Shown: positions 52,920 through 60,925 of the stretch, piece after piece
How positions within the stretch are numbered: the first letter of the stretch is position 1
Layout of the letters: the number at the start of each line of letters is the position of its first letter
DNA from: Bin87 sp965204395
Lineage (GTDB): Bacteria > Chloroflexota > Dehalococcoidia > Lucifugimonadales > UBA3495
Length of the DNA: 64,000 nucleotides
NCBI GenBank assembly: GCA_965204395.1
Contig: OZ241987.1
Coordinates: forward strand, 3,720,001-3,784,000
Reading direction: 5' to 3'
The notes under the pieces: generated by a model
The model's input: the letters and a program-made list of their open reading frames with translations, nothing else
The model's database searches: none
Told to the model about the DNA's origin: nothing
Position numbers and translations under genes: made by a program

Positions 52920-54035
52920 TCATGCCTCCAATTCGTTCTGCAAGGGCTCGATGGCCGCTCGCAAGGATTCAGAGTGGGTACCAAAAACGTCCCAATCGCT
53001 TCCAGGCTCGGCGAATAGCCGCATGTTATCAGAGAGCTGCCTGATTTCCCTCAAGTTCTGTTTCCAGACCGCTAAATCTGCCAACAGGGGCGCTTCCTGC
53101 ACGTTTCCGCTAAGCAATCCGCCGGCTGCCCGGTGGATCGCTACGCCGTCCCTGTATGCATATCGTAGCCACCCTAATCCATCGAATATCTCTGCCCCGG
53201 CAGCAAAATATAGCGGGGTGTGAGTCGGGTCCAACCCCCCAAAGACGTGTATCGGGATCGTAACTTCTGCTGCGTCTAACGATTTCCTTAGTCTGGCAAT
53301 GTTCACGATTCGGTCATGAATCGACTCGCCGATCTCACGTTCGGTTACACCGACAATATCGAATGTTCGCAGAAGCGCAACATTTTCCGACGATAGCGTA
53401 TCAAGGCTGTGGTAATTCGTCCCCGCGGGCGGTTTGAATAGGAAAACCGAACCGATCTGTTCGCGGTTTTCGAAGAAATCACGCGCACGTCGGATCTGTT
53501 CCGCATACGGTCCCGTACTGTCCCAATTGACCACAGCGGGTGCAGCGTCCGGGTCTAGAGAGTCAATGACACGTACGTAGTCTGACTCCTCCCATGGAAG
53601 CGGTCCACTTGGGATTCCTGCGAACGGGCTCCCCGATGGGCTTCCTTTTTTCTCGTAACCCCCGCTATCTATGACCAATAAACGCGGCCTGGCATAGTCG
53701 GATCGCTTAAAGCCCACCCTGAAGGCGTGCCCACTATCAAGCAAGCCGTGCCCTATGTCATATGCGGAAACTAGCAAGGATTCCTGTAGCTCACGGGTGA
53801 GAAGTCCACTGTGAATGTTAGAGTAGTGGATCAATTCGGCATTCCGTTGGGTTAACGTTGGCGCCCACGGGACCAATATGCGGCGAAACAGCTTCTTCCA
53901 AAGGGAATCCGAATTGAGTTCCCTTTCTGGGGTGGTTTCAGGCGCAAGCGCAAGGCTGGACATGCTGGGAACCAGCAAAGGGGTCGAGAATTCGACGCCG
54001 TTGCTGAGATTGAGCTGACGACTACGGGTTAACAC
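52920..54035 (-). CDS. TGT-like (tRNA-guanine transglycosylase superfamily) protein
   Basis: Protein of 371 residues with the TGT TIM-barrel pattern. It starts QLNLSNGVEFSTPLLVPSMS, has LLVIDSGGYEKK (the DSGG substrate-binding loop), HVFGGLDPTHTPLYFAAGAE and then IFDGLGWLRYAY, where the Asp matches the catalytic nucleophile region FDxxxPT. The CxCxxC zinc site of tRNA-modifying TGT is absent, as in DNA- or defence-linked relatives (DpdA, Cap10 of type IV CBASS). It probably exchanges or transfers a 7-deazaguanine base on an unknown target. The GTG at 54035 overlaps the queC-like stop; an in-frame start at 54113 would overlap that gene by 85 bases. Confidence 0.7.
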   Translation of the reverse strand: MLTRSRQLNLSNGVEFSTPLLVPSMSSLALAPETTPERELNSDSLWKKLFRRILVPWAPTLTQRNAELIHYSNIHSGLLTRELQESLLVSAYDIGHGLLDSGHAFRVGFKRSDYARPRLLVIDSGGYEKKGSPSGSPFAGIPSGPLPWEESDYVRVIDSLDPDAAPAVVNWDSTGPYAEQIRRARDFFENREQIGSVFLFKPPAGTNYHSLDTLSSENVALLRTFDIVGVTEREIGESIHDRIVNIARLRKSLDAAEVTIPIHVFGGLDPTHTPLYFAAGAEIFDGLGWLRYAYRDGVAIHRAAGGLLSGNVQEAPLLADLAVWKQNLREIRQLSDNMRLFAEPGSDWDVFGTHSESLRAAIEPLQNELEA

Positions 54036-54577
54036 GCGACGAGTCCAGTACCTAAAATACGGCGATCCGCACAGGAATCGCACTTCCCACAGGGGGAATT
54101 GGAAGCCTCGCAACTATGCGTTTGTGCGATTGGCACACCAAGATCGTAGGCCAACCGGTACACATCTGGTTTCGTCCAATCAAGGAACGGGGCCACCGCC
54201 ACAATCGTGCCCCCGGTACAAAGTCCGTAGGACCGGCCCATGATCTGCATGAATTCGGGGCTACAATCTGCATAATCGGTCCCCGCGTGTATACCCAGCA
54301 CGACGATACCAGAGTCTGACGGGAATTCCAGCAGGGCCACTTGCAACAGAAAGGCGTTGCGACCACGGATTTCGCCTGCGTCGAATCTTGAGCCCGCGTA
54401 TCGTACGCGCCGCCAGGATATGTTTAGCCAACTGCAAATTTCGGCCATGGCCCTGCTTTCGGCCTCAGCGGCTGGCTGGCCGAAATCCACGAAGAGGGCA
54501 ACGGGTTCGAGCCCTTGTTGGACGGACAGCGCCAAGAGGGTTGAAGAATCGATGCCACCGCTGGCCAAGACGAGCAT
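54029..54577 (-). CDS. QueC-like PP-loop protein (7-cyano-7-deazaguanine synthase family)
   Basis: First gene of the accessory operon, 182 residues from the ATG at 54577 (207 from a GTG at 54652). The PP-loop MLVLASGGIDSSTLLAL binds ATP, GRNAFLLQVALLEF and VVLGIHAGTDYADCSPEFMQ match the QueC core, and HSCEASNSPCGKCDSCADRR gives the four-cysteine zinc site. It is shorter than housekeeping QueC (about 220-230). No queD, queE or folE genes are near, so it is probably a specialised QueC. Those of type IV CBASS (Cap9) and QatABCD (QatC) act on a protein partner instead of making free preQ0. Confidence 0.78.
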   Translation of the reverse strand: MLVLASGGIDSSTLLALSVQQGLEPVALFVDFGQPAAEAESRAMAEICSWLNISWRRVRYAGSRFDAGEIRGRNAFLLQVALLEFPSDSGIVVLGIHAGTDYADCSPEFMQIMGRSYGLCTGGTIVAVAPFLDWTKPDVYRLAYDLGVPIAQTHSCEASNSPCGKCDSCADRRILGTGLVAC

Positions 54578-54669
54578 CGAGTTCCGTCGTTCCGATTTCG
54601 TGTGCCGTGACACCGATGCGACCCCGCTCTGTCTACGAGAGGGTGGATTCACAGGGTAGTGTGTGGCCG

Positions 54670-54699
54670 TTTATAGCACCGTTCGGTGGTGGCTGACAA
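54670..54699 (-). promoter_or_regulatory. Promoter of the QueC-like operon
   Basis: On the minus strand TTGTCA (54699-54694), an 18-base spacer and TATAAA (54675-54670). The IS4-type element begins 14 bases upstream of the -35 box, so the promoter core survived the insertion. Confidence 0.55.
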
Positions 54700-54712
54700 G
54701 CGCGCCATTGTC

Positions 54713-55895
54713 CTCACGCGTACCCGGTTTGGTGGCGTTGAATGGGGAAGAGGTTGTCCGGTGGGTCGGGTGTGGCGAGGTAGTATTCGTAACCCAAGTG
54801 CAGGATGCCCAGCTTCCCGCGGGAGCACACCTGTCGCCGGAAGGTTTGGGACACTCGCATTCCCGCCAATATCAGCAGGCAGCAGGCCAACAGCAATCCC
54901 ACCAGCAACCGTTGCAGCCGATCGGTGGTGGTGACCGTGCTTCGGTTCAGCCCGAAGCGCTGCTTGCCATCCTTGAAGTACTGCTCCGGCTGCATCCGCT
55001 TCCGGTACATCCGCACTGCTTTACGCGGGTCGGTGAGCGACGTGGCCAGGTACCAGGGTTCCCGATGGCCTCTGGCCCAATAAAGCACCAGGTTGATCAC
55101 CACGGCGCCATCGGAGCGGTAGAGGGTTTGAGGCCAGAACAGGATGCGGCCCTTGCGCAGGGGATAGTCCCGCAACCGACCACGATAGTGGGCGCTCTGG
55201 ACCACCACGTCGCCCTTGAGGCGGACTACGTAGTCCACTGGGTAGCCGGTGTGGTTGGGCATCTGTTGCAAGAAGTGGATCAGGCTGGCCCGTCCGAAGC
55301 CCCGGTCAGCCAGCAGCAGGGGCCGGATGTGGTTGGGCAGGTGTCGCAACAACCGTCCGATGAAAAACTCCTCCACTCGGTTCTGGGACGGGTCCAGCTC
55401 TTCCGGCGTGGAAACCCAACTGAGCAGCGGCAACCCCCGACCCCGAAAACAGACCGCAGCGAACAGACCGTTGCGCCCCTGACCCAGATCAGACCAGTCA
55501 ATCATGATCGGCGTCAGTCCCCGAAGCCGAGTTGCCTGACAGATGGGTCCCAGCAGCGCCGTCTGCACCGCCACGGTGTCAAAGCCGGTGTTGGACAGAA
55601 AGCGAAAGAGCCTTTTCTTACGCTGGTGGTGCGAGTAGGGTACCTGAACCTGCCACGAGCGCACCAACACAGAGATGGCAAGGGTGCGACGCTGGAGAAT
55701 TGCCGCAGTGAGCAGAGCCAGATTGGTGCGGCGGGTGGCACGGAACTCCGGCAACGAGTGATTCAGAAAGGTGGCGATGCGGTGATACCATGGCATGGTC
55801 GGCCTCCCCAGGTGGCAACGGTGCTTCGTAACCCGTTCCTTACCCGGAGAGACCGACCTTTTTCAACCCCTCAACTCAAACTGGGTACGCGTGAG
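54713..55895. mobile_element. Complete IS4-type insertion sequence with 10-bp target duplication
   Basis: Element of 1183 bp. The ends are inverted repeats: CTCACGCGTACCCGGTTTG at the left and, on the other strand, CTCACGCGTACCCAGTTTG at the right. The flanks repeat CGCCATTGTC at 54703-54712 and 55896-55905, a 10-bp duplication as expected for the IS4 group. It landed between the QueC-like operon and the divergent membrane-protein gene. Intact ends, duplication and transposase indicate a recent insertion. Confidence 0.92.
54714..55796 (-). CDS. IS4 family transposase
   Basis: DDE transposase of 360 residues filling the element. The acidic residues lie in PIMIDWSDLGQ (about residue 99) and LLLADRGFGRASL (about 165). 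The YREK signature Y-(2)-R-(3)-E-(6)-K is exact in YRKRMQPEQYFKDGK (about 270-284), which gives the family assignment. The stop codon falls inside the left inverted repeat. No frameshift or nonsense codon is seen, so the enzyme should be active. Confidence 0.92.
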   Translation of the reverse strand: MPWYHRIATFLNHSLPEFRATRRTNLALLTAAILQRRTLAISVLVRSWQVQVPYSHHQRKKRLFRFLSNTGFDTVAVQTALLGPICQATRLRGLTPIMIDWSDLGQGRNGLFAAVCFRGRGLPLLSWVSTPEELDPSQNRVEEFFIGRLLRHLPNHIRPLLLADRGFGRASLIHFLQQMPNHTGYPVDYVVRLKGDVVVQSAHYRGRLRDYPLRKGRILFWPQTLYRSDGAVVINLVLYWARGHREPWYLATSLTDPRKAVRMYRKRMQPEQYFKDGKQRFGLNRSTVTTTDRLQRLLVGLLLACCLLILAGMRVSQTFRRQVCSRGKLGILHLGYEYYLATPDPPDNLFPIQRHQTGYA

Positions 55896-55958
55896 CGCCA
55901 TTGTCCTCTATCCTTGATCAGAGTTTGGAGGCACCACCGATTAGGAGTGGAGAGGACA

Positions 55959-56414
55959 ATGACGCAAGATACGCAAAATGGAGCAGGTTCGAACTCCGCC
56001 AACATGCAGTTCGAATACGCGTGGCGTTGGTTTGACTTGCATGCCAAGCAACGCGTTTCCATGTTCAACTTCTTCCTGATATCGGTTGGCGCTTTGGCTA
56101 CTGCCTATGGGTTGCTGCTTCGAGAACAACTGTATGTCGTAGCCGCCGTCGCGGCCTTTATGGGTGTTTTCGTCAGCCTGGTGTCGTGCCTGTTGGACGT
56201 GAGGAACCACGCACTGGTCAAAATGGGCGAGGATGCCCTTATAGGAGTCGAGAAAGCGCACCTCACCGAGTGTCCGATCCTGACCGACGAAACACAACCA
56301 TCTCCGCTGTTGAAGCATGGATGGTTGATTAGGTCGTTAGAAATTGTTGTGGCCATCGTTTATCTGGCCGGGGTGGTGTTTTCAGTGTTCTTGGCTTTGG
56401 GATGTTTGACCTGA
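55959..56414 (+). CDS. Small three-helix membrane protein, candidate effector
   Basis: Protein of 151 residues from an ATG with GGAG six bases upstream. After a polar start with a conserved-looking FEYAWRWFDLHAKQRVSMFN segment come three hydrophobic helices: FFLISVGALATAYGLLL (about 38-54), YVVAAVAAFMGVFVSLVSCL (about 60-79) and VVAIVYLAGVVFSVFLALGC at the C-terminus. Between helices two and three lies a polar loop with RNHALVKMGEDALIGVEKAH. It diverges from the QueC-like operon; the two were neighbours before the IS insertion. Small membrane proteins often act as effectors of defence systems, but the role here is unproven. A longer upstream frame through the IS is not real. Confidence 0.6.
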   Translation: MTQDTQNGAGSNSANMQFEYAWRWFDLHAKQRVSMFNFFLISVGALATAYGLLLREQLYVVAAVAAFMGVFVSLVSCLLDVRNHALVKMGEDALIGVEKAHLTECPILTDETQPSPLLKHGWLIRSLEIVVAIVYLAGVVFSVFLALGCLT

Positions 56415-56976
56415 CCCCTTGAAAGTCCCAAGCCAAATTTATGAGTCTAGACCATTGCGCTCTCCCAACTACAACCATTGGAGCAGGTCGCTTTTCAAGT
56501 TTTGACGGCGTTCGTTTTCGGACATTATGACGCTCCCAGAGTTGAGAATATTGCGCAACCCTGACGGCGGTTGAAATGCCACTGCTGTGTTGGTGACAGC
56601 CTCCAACGCGGCGACGAATCTCGTTTCGCCATGGCAGCCGCCTCGGCAGTAACTGTTCAGGTTTGAGGTGACCATCCCAAACCAAAATCGTCATACCGGC
56701 GAAAGTCGTCCGCCAATGGCGGATGCCGGTATCTAGGAAGCCTGCTCATCGGCAATCGTGAGCGGGGCAAAGATTTCCTGGATTCCGGATCAAGTCCGGA
56801 ATGACATGGATCAAGTCTGGAATGACATGTTGAACGCGCAAATGGCTCAGCGAGTCTGAACAGTTACGCCTCGGCGCGCCGTTTTGTGCCCTTTCGGTTG
56901 GGTTGTTAGAATGATGGCCGCGACGGGCGCCGGATTTTTGGCTGGTTCCTGGCCGTTGCGATGACCATTTGCTGTC
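56415..56976. other. Intergenic region with dispersed repeat words
   Basis: A short minus-strand frame ending MSENERRQNLKSDLLQWL (56469-56675) may be a gene fragment. From about 56690 the sequence is built of common genomic repeat words: a CATACCGGCGAAAGTCG / GATGCCGGTATC pair around the palindrome TCCGCCAATGGCGGA, and a twice repeated GGATCAAGTCCGGAATGACA-like unit near 56787-56830. No RNA gene was recognised. Confidence 0.45.
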
Positions 56977-57213
56977 ATGCCCTCCTACCCCCACATCGAA
57001 CGCTACCATGCCGACCTGCAGCGGTTGGTGGAGTTTGGCGGCTCCGACAACGAGCAGAGCATCCGCCGGGCCTTTGCGGTGTGCCTGGACTCGTACTGCC
57101 GCGACCACCGGGACAAGCTGGCGCTGATCGACGAGCTGAGCGCGGGGCCCAACATCCCCGACGGCACGGTGAAGGACGCGCTGCGGATGGCGCGGGGATA
57201 CTGGGAGGCGTAG
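56977..57213 (+). pseudogene. N-terminal fragment of a type ISP-like DNA methyltransferase, cut by an amber codon
   Basis: The frame starts MPSYPHIERYHADLQRLVEF and runs 78 codons to TAG at 57211-57213, inside RMARGYWEA-(TAG)-DTHDDLDAEI. The same frame stays open afterwards and joins the large downstream gene without a gap, and family members have Lys here, so a single AAG to TAG change explains it. This segment is the start of the methyltransferase gene. Either the gene is inactivated, or it restarts at the GTG at 57307. Confidence 0.7.
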
Positions 57214-57306
57214 GACACCCACGACGACCTGGACGCCGAGATCCAGGCCAAGTTCAACCGGGGCTACCCCAGGGACAACATCGTCTTCGAGGACTCGGAG
57301 ACGGCC

Positions 57307-60147
57307 GTGCTGTTCCAGAACGGCGCCCAGGCCATGCGCGTGGACATGACCCGCCCGGGCGAGTTGCACCGGCTGATCTCGCGGTTCCTGGACTATGAAC
57401 TGCCGGAGATCGAGGAGTTCCGGCAGGCGCGCCAGCAGTTCAAAACGGACCTGCCAGCGGTGCTGGAGAACCTGCGCGAGACGGTCTCCGAAGCCGAGGC
57501 CGGCAACCCGGAGTATCGCGTCGCCGCCGACGGGTTCCTGGAGCTATGCCGGCGGAGCATCAGTCCCGACGTCTCCGACGCCGACGTGCGCGAGATGCTG
57601 CTGCAGCACATCCTGACCGAGGACATCTTCCTGAGCATCTTCTCCAACGTGCAGTTCCACCGGGAGAACAACGTGGCGCGGCAGTTGGACGGCCTGGCGC
57701 AGACCTTCTTCACGGGGTCGGTGCGGCAGGAGGCGATGGACCGGCTGCGGGTGTACTACGGCGCGATCGGCAGGGCGGCGCACGACATCGCCGACTACGC
57801 GGAGAAGCAGCAGTTCCTCAAGGCCATCTACGAGGACTTCTACCAGGCGTACAACCCCGCCGCCGCCGACCGCCTGGGGGTGGTGTACACGCCCAACGAG
57901 GTGGTGGACTTCATCATACGGGGGACGGACTGGCTGCTGCAGAAGCACTTCGGCAAGACGCTGGCCGACGACAACGTGAACATCCTGGACCCGGCGACGG
58001 GGACGGGCACGTTCATCACCAACCTGATCAACCATCTGCCCGAGGACCGGCTGGAGCACAAGTACCGCAACGAGATCTACGCCAACGAGGTGGCGATCCT
58101 GCCCTACTACATCGCCAACCTGAACATCGAGTACACGTACCGGGAGCGGACGGGGCGGTACCTGGAGTTCCCCAACCTGTGCTTCGTGGACACGCTGGAC
58201 AACATGGACTGGCAGGGCGCGGGGGCCAGCGGCGGCGCGGTGGAGAGGCAGGCGGCGTTCAACCTGGGCGGGATGTCGGAAGAGAACTGGATACGGGTGC
58301 AGGAGCAGAACGAGCGGACGATCAGCGTGATCATCGGCAACCCACCGTACAACGCCACGCAACGATATTGGAACGACTTCAACCCCAATCGTGTTTATCC
58401 GGAGATTGATAAACGCATCCGCGAGACCTACGCTAATGCCAGTAGCGCCCGCAACCTACACAAGCAGTACGATATGTATAAGCGGTTCATTCGCTGGGCA
58501 TCTGACCGGCTGTCCGACGACGGTATCATCGGGTTCATCACCAATCGGGCATATCTAGACGCACGGCAAGACGACGGTTTTCGTCAGATTGTGGCGCAGG
58601 AATTCACCGACATATATGTCCTAGACCTGGGTTCGGACGTGCGCCGTAACCCAAAAATATCCGGCACCACTCACAATGTCTTTGGCATACAAACGGGCGT
58701 TGCTATCGGGTTCTTCGTGCGCCAAAAGAGCAAGCTCGGTACGTGTGGTATTCATTACACCCGACGTTACGATGCCGAACTGGCGGTCGATAAATTAGGC
58801 TATTTGCGATCAGCGACATTAAACAGCCCCACGTTTGAAAATATTGATCCAGACTCGAGGTTCTACTGGCTGGACCAGACTGACACCGACTTTGAGCTAC
58901 TGACACCGCTCGTCAACCGGGAAACCAAATATGCCAAATTTCCCGACCAAGAGGAGGCAGTGTTTAAATTGTTCTCTTTGGGGGTGGCTACCCATCGGGA
59001 TGACTGGGTGTTTGACTACGACCGTGCGGGTCTCATTTCGAAAATGAAGCAATTTGCGGATCAATATGAACAGAAACGGATTGAGTTGTCGGGCAAGACA
59101 TTCGATACGTCTGATTTGGGCACCTCAATTCGGTGGGACAGGGAGTTGCGGAAATACCTACAACGCGGAGTTCAGTTATGTTACTCCGACGAGTATATTG
59201 TAGATTCCATATACCGCCCGTTCACCAGCAAATACCTGTACTTTCTCCGTTACGTAAATGGTATGCAATATCAGTTGCCACAAATATTCCCGGGTGGTCG
59301 CCCTAGAGCAAACAAAGTGATTTGCTTTTCAGGCGTGTCATCTACTAAACCTTTGCACATACTGGCTGCCGACAGAGTGTTTTCCCTCGACTTCCTTGAA
59401 AAGACCCAATGCCTGCCGCTTTACCGGTACACGGCGGACGGGGAGCGGGTCAGCAACATCACGGAGTGGGGGCTGCGGCAGTTTCGGGAGCATTACGGGG
59501 ACGACTGCATCGGGGATGGGGACGTGTTTGCCTACGTGTACGCCATGCTGCACGACCCGACGTACCGGCGGCGCTACGAGATCGACCTGCGGCGGGAGTT
59601 TCCGCGGGTGTTCTTCCAGGATGATTTCGAGTGGTGGGCCGGCAAGGGCCGGGAGTTGCTGGACCTGCACATCGGGTTTGAGTCGGTGGAGCCGTGGGGG
59701 TTGGAGCGGGTTGAGGCGGGGGGAGGGGCGACGCATGCATCGCCCCTACGAGGGGAATCGGATGGACGAGCGGGCGGGGTCGGGTCACCCTCACCCCAAC
59801 CCTCTCCCGTCAAGGGAGAGGGGGCAAGTCCGCGGGTGATTTTGCGGGCGGACAAGGCTGCCGGGGTGATACGGTTGGACGGAGAGACGTCGTTGCGGGG
59901 TGTGCCGGCGGAGGCTTGGGAGTACCGGCTGGGCAGTCGCTCGGCGCTGGAGTGGGTGCTGGACCAATACAAGGAACGCAAGCCCCGCGACCCCACCATC
60001 CGCGAGCGGTTCAACACCTACCGGTTCGCGGACTACAAGGAGCGGGTGGTGGAGTTGCTGGACCGGGTGTGCGCGGTGAGCGCGTTCACTTCCACCATCG
60101 TGGACGAACTGGGCCGCAGGTCTTCAGTGGAGCGAGTCTCGATGTAG
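57307..60147 (+). CDS. Type ISP-like restriction-modification DNA adenine methyltransferase
   Basis: Large protein (946 residues from this GTG, about 1056 if the amber codon is ignored). It has a helical N-terminal part, then an N6-adenine methyltransferase core with the SAM motif NILDPATGTGTFITNLINHL (about residues 224-243) and catalytic motif VIIGNPPYNATQRYW (about 345-359, NPPY). The target-recognition and C-terminal part follow. No helicase or nuclease motif is seen, so it may be methylation-only or part of a larger system. Bases about 58370-59400 use AT-richer codons than both flanks. Near residue 810 an in-frame low-complexity insert matches dispersed repeats. Confidence 0.8.
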   Translation: MLFQNGAQAMRVDMTRPGELHRLISRFLDYELPEIEEFRQARQQFKTDLPAVLENLRETVSEAEAGNPEYRVAADGFLELCRRSISPDVSDADVREMLLQHILTEDIFLSIFSNVQFHRENNVARQLDGLAQTFFTGSVRQEAMDRLRVYYGAIGRAAHDIADYAEKQQFLKAIYEDFYQAYNPAAADRLGVVYTPNEVVDFIIRGTDWLLQKHFGKTLADDNVNILDPATGTGTFITNLINHLPEDRLEHKYRNEIYANEVAILPYYIANLNIEYTYRERTGRYLEFPNLCFVDTLDNMDWQGAGASGGAVERQAAFNLGGMSEENWIRVQEQNERTISVIIGNPPYNATQRYWNDFNPNRVYPEIDKRIRETYANASSARNLHKQYDMYKRFIRWASDRLSDDGIIGFITNRAYLDARQDDGFRQIVAQEFTDIYVLDLGSDVRRNPKISGTTHNVFGIQTGVAIGFFVRQKSKLGTCGIHYTRRYDAELAVDKLGYLRSATLNSPTFENIDPDSRFYWLDQTDTDFELLTPLVNRETKYAKFPDQEEAVFKLFSLGVATHRDDWVFDYDRAGLISKMKQFADQYEQKRIELSGKTFDTSDLGTSIRWDRELRKYLQRGVQLCYSDEYIVDSIYRPFTSKYLYFLRYVNGMQYQLPQIFPGGRPRANKVICFSGVSSTKPLHILAADRVFSLDFLEKTQCLPLYRYTADGERVSNITEWGLRQFREHYGDDCIGDGDVFAYVYAMLHDPTYRRRYEIDLRREFPRVFFQDDFEWWAGKGRELLDLHIGFESVEPWGLERVEAGGGATHASPLRGESDGRAGGVGSPSPQPSPVKGEGASPRVILRADKAAGVIRLDGETSLRGVPAEAWEYRLGSRSALEWVLDQYKERKPRDPTIRERFNTYRFADYKERVVELLDRVCAVSAFTSTIVDELGRRSSVERVSM
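59735..59830. repeat. Dispersed repeat words inserted in the methyltransferase frame
   Basis: Two hairpin units sit side by side: GGGGCGACGCATGCATCGCC with its complement, and CCCTCACCCCAACCCTCTCC followed by CGTCAAGGGAGAGGG. They are translated in frame as a Gly/Ser/Pro-rich linker containing SPSPQPSPVKGEG, while the conserved protein resumes after them. Such units usually lie between genes. Confidence 0.65.
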
Positions 60148-60510
60148 CTGGCGGTAAGGAGCGGTGGGAACCGGGCGTGCCGGTGGGTTTTCACGAATGT
60201 CGTCGTCAATTTTGCGATGCTTGGATCGCAGGGTGAGATTCCGAGATATCAGGGCTTTTCCAAAGCTGTGTGATTGAAGTCCATCCGCTCGTCCTGAGCT
60301 TGTCGAAGGACGCGCTCGTGGTTCGAACCGCCAGAGGCGGACCTGCGGCAGGCTCCCGCCGGAGGCGGACGTTCCGCACCATGAGCGGGACGTGTGGCGA
60401 ATTTGGAGAGCGACTGTCTGCCTATCTCCGGCTGGCGACGCTGCGGATCATTTTGGCTACAATCTTCTGATCGATTTTCAAGATCGTGGGAAAATCTATC
60501 GACGGTTGGG
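60148..60510. other. Intergenic region with short palindromes
   Basis: No gene. It holds GTCCTGAGCTTGTCGAAGGA, a common genomic repeat word, and palindromes of the type CCGCCxxAGGCGGA at about 60330-60345 and 60358-60372; one more lies at 60584-60599 in the repeat copy. These look like small REP-type elements. Confidence 0.5.
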
Positions 60511-60764
60511 CAGGGCAATCGCGTCTTAATGAGCGACAGCGCCGCCATTGGAATTGGCAGTAACGGACAGTGAATTCACAGGGATCCGCCAAAGGCGGAC
60601 AGGTTCCCAGGATGAACGTGATGGACAGGATATTTTGATTTGGGAGTTTTGGGGTTATGGGCTGGTTTCGGGGACTTTCATGCAACGAGCTGTGTGGTCA
60701 TTATCACCAAACGGAATGTAATGCAGGCGCAGGCATCGTCTGTTTTGAAGACGCGATTGCCCTG
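60511..60764 (+). repeat. Dispersed repeat, copy 2
   Basis: Second copy of the element at 20269-20494. It begins with the same CAGGGCAATCGCGTCTTAAT that ends the CinA-NadD gene. It carries about 28 extra bases around 60585-60618, including the palindrome TCCGCCAAAGGCGGA. It lies upstream of the radical SAM gene, as copy 1 lies upstream of nuoA; after the copy a TATAAT occurs at 60806-60811. Confidence 0.85.
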
Positions 60765-60925
60765 ACTCGTGGGCTGCTTTTGGCACTTGCATGGGTTCTG
60801 TGTTGTATAATGTGGCGAACTGTGAAATAACGTTACCCTAACCCCCGACTGTCACTCCAAATACGGTTCACTTCTGTCCAACAGCATCATCCAGCCGTAT
60901 TTTGCCATTTGGAGAACGTGCGCTG

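Noticed and set aside
52920..54577. Dpd-type 7-deazaguanine DNA modification cluster
   Set aside because: The TGT-like protein could be DpdA-like, but no other dpd genes or preQ0 synthesis genes are near, and OGG plus the Gly-start protein fit the CBASS-type set better. Not fully excluded.
54663..55958. Plus-strand frame extending the small membrane protein upstream to 583 codons
   Set aside because: The extension runs antisense through the transposase and across the IS end; a ribosome site and ATG at 55959 mark the real start.
50708..56414. Complete type IV CBASS locus
   Set aside because: The ancillary genes are present, but I found no CD-NTase (no GS...DxD signature) in the operon or flanks, so the name is not used.
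57211..57213. TAG read as pyrrolysine
   Set aside because: There is no sign of other in-frame TAG codons or Pyl genes; a point mutation or restart is simpler.
60316..60332. GGTTCGAACC word resembling a tRNA T-arm
   Set aside because: No acceptor, D or anticodon arms could be placed around it, and it overlaps repeat words.
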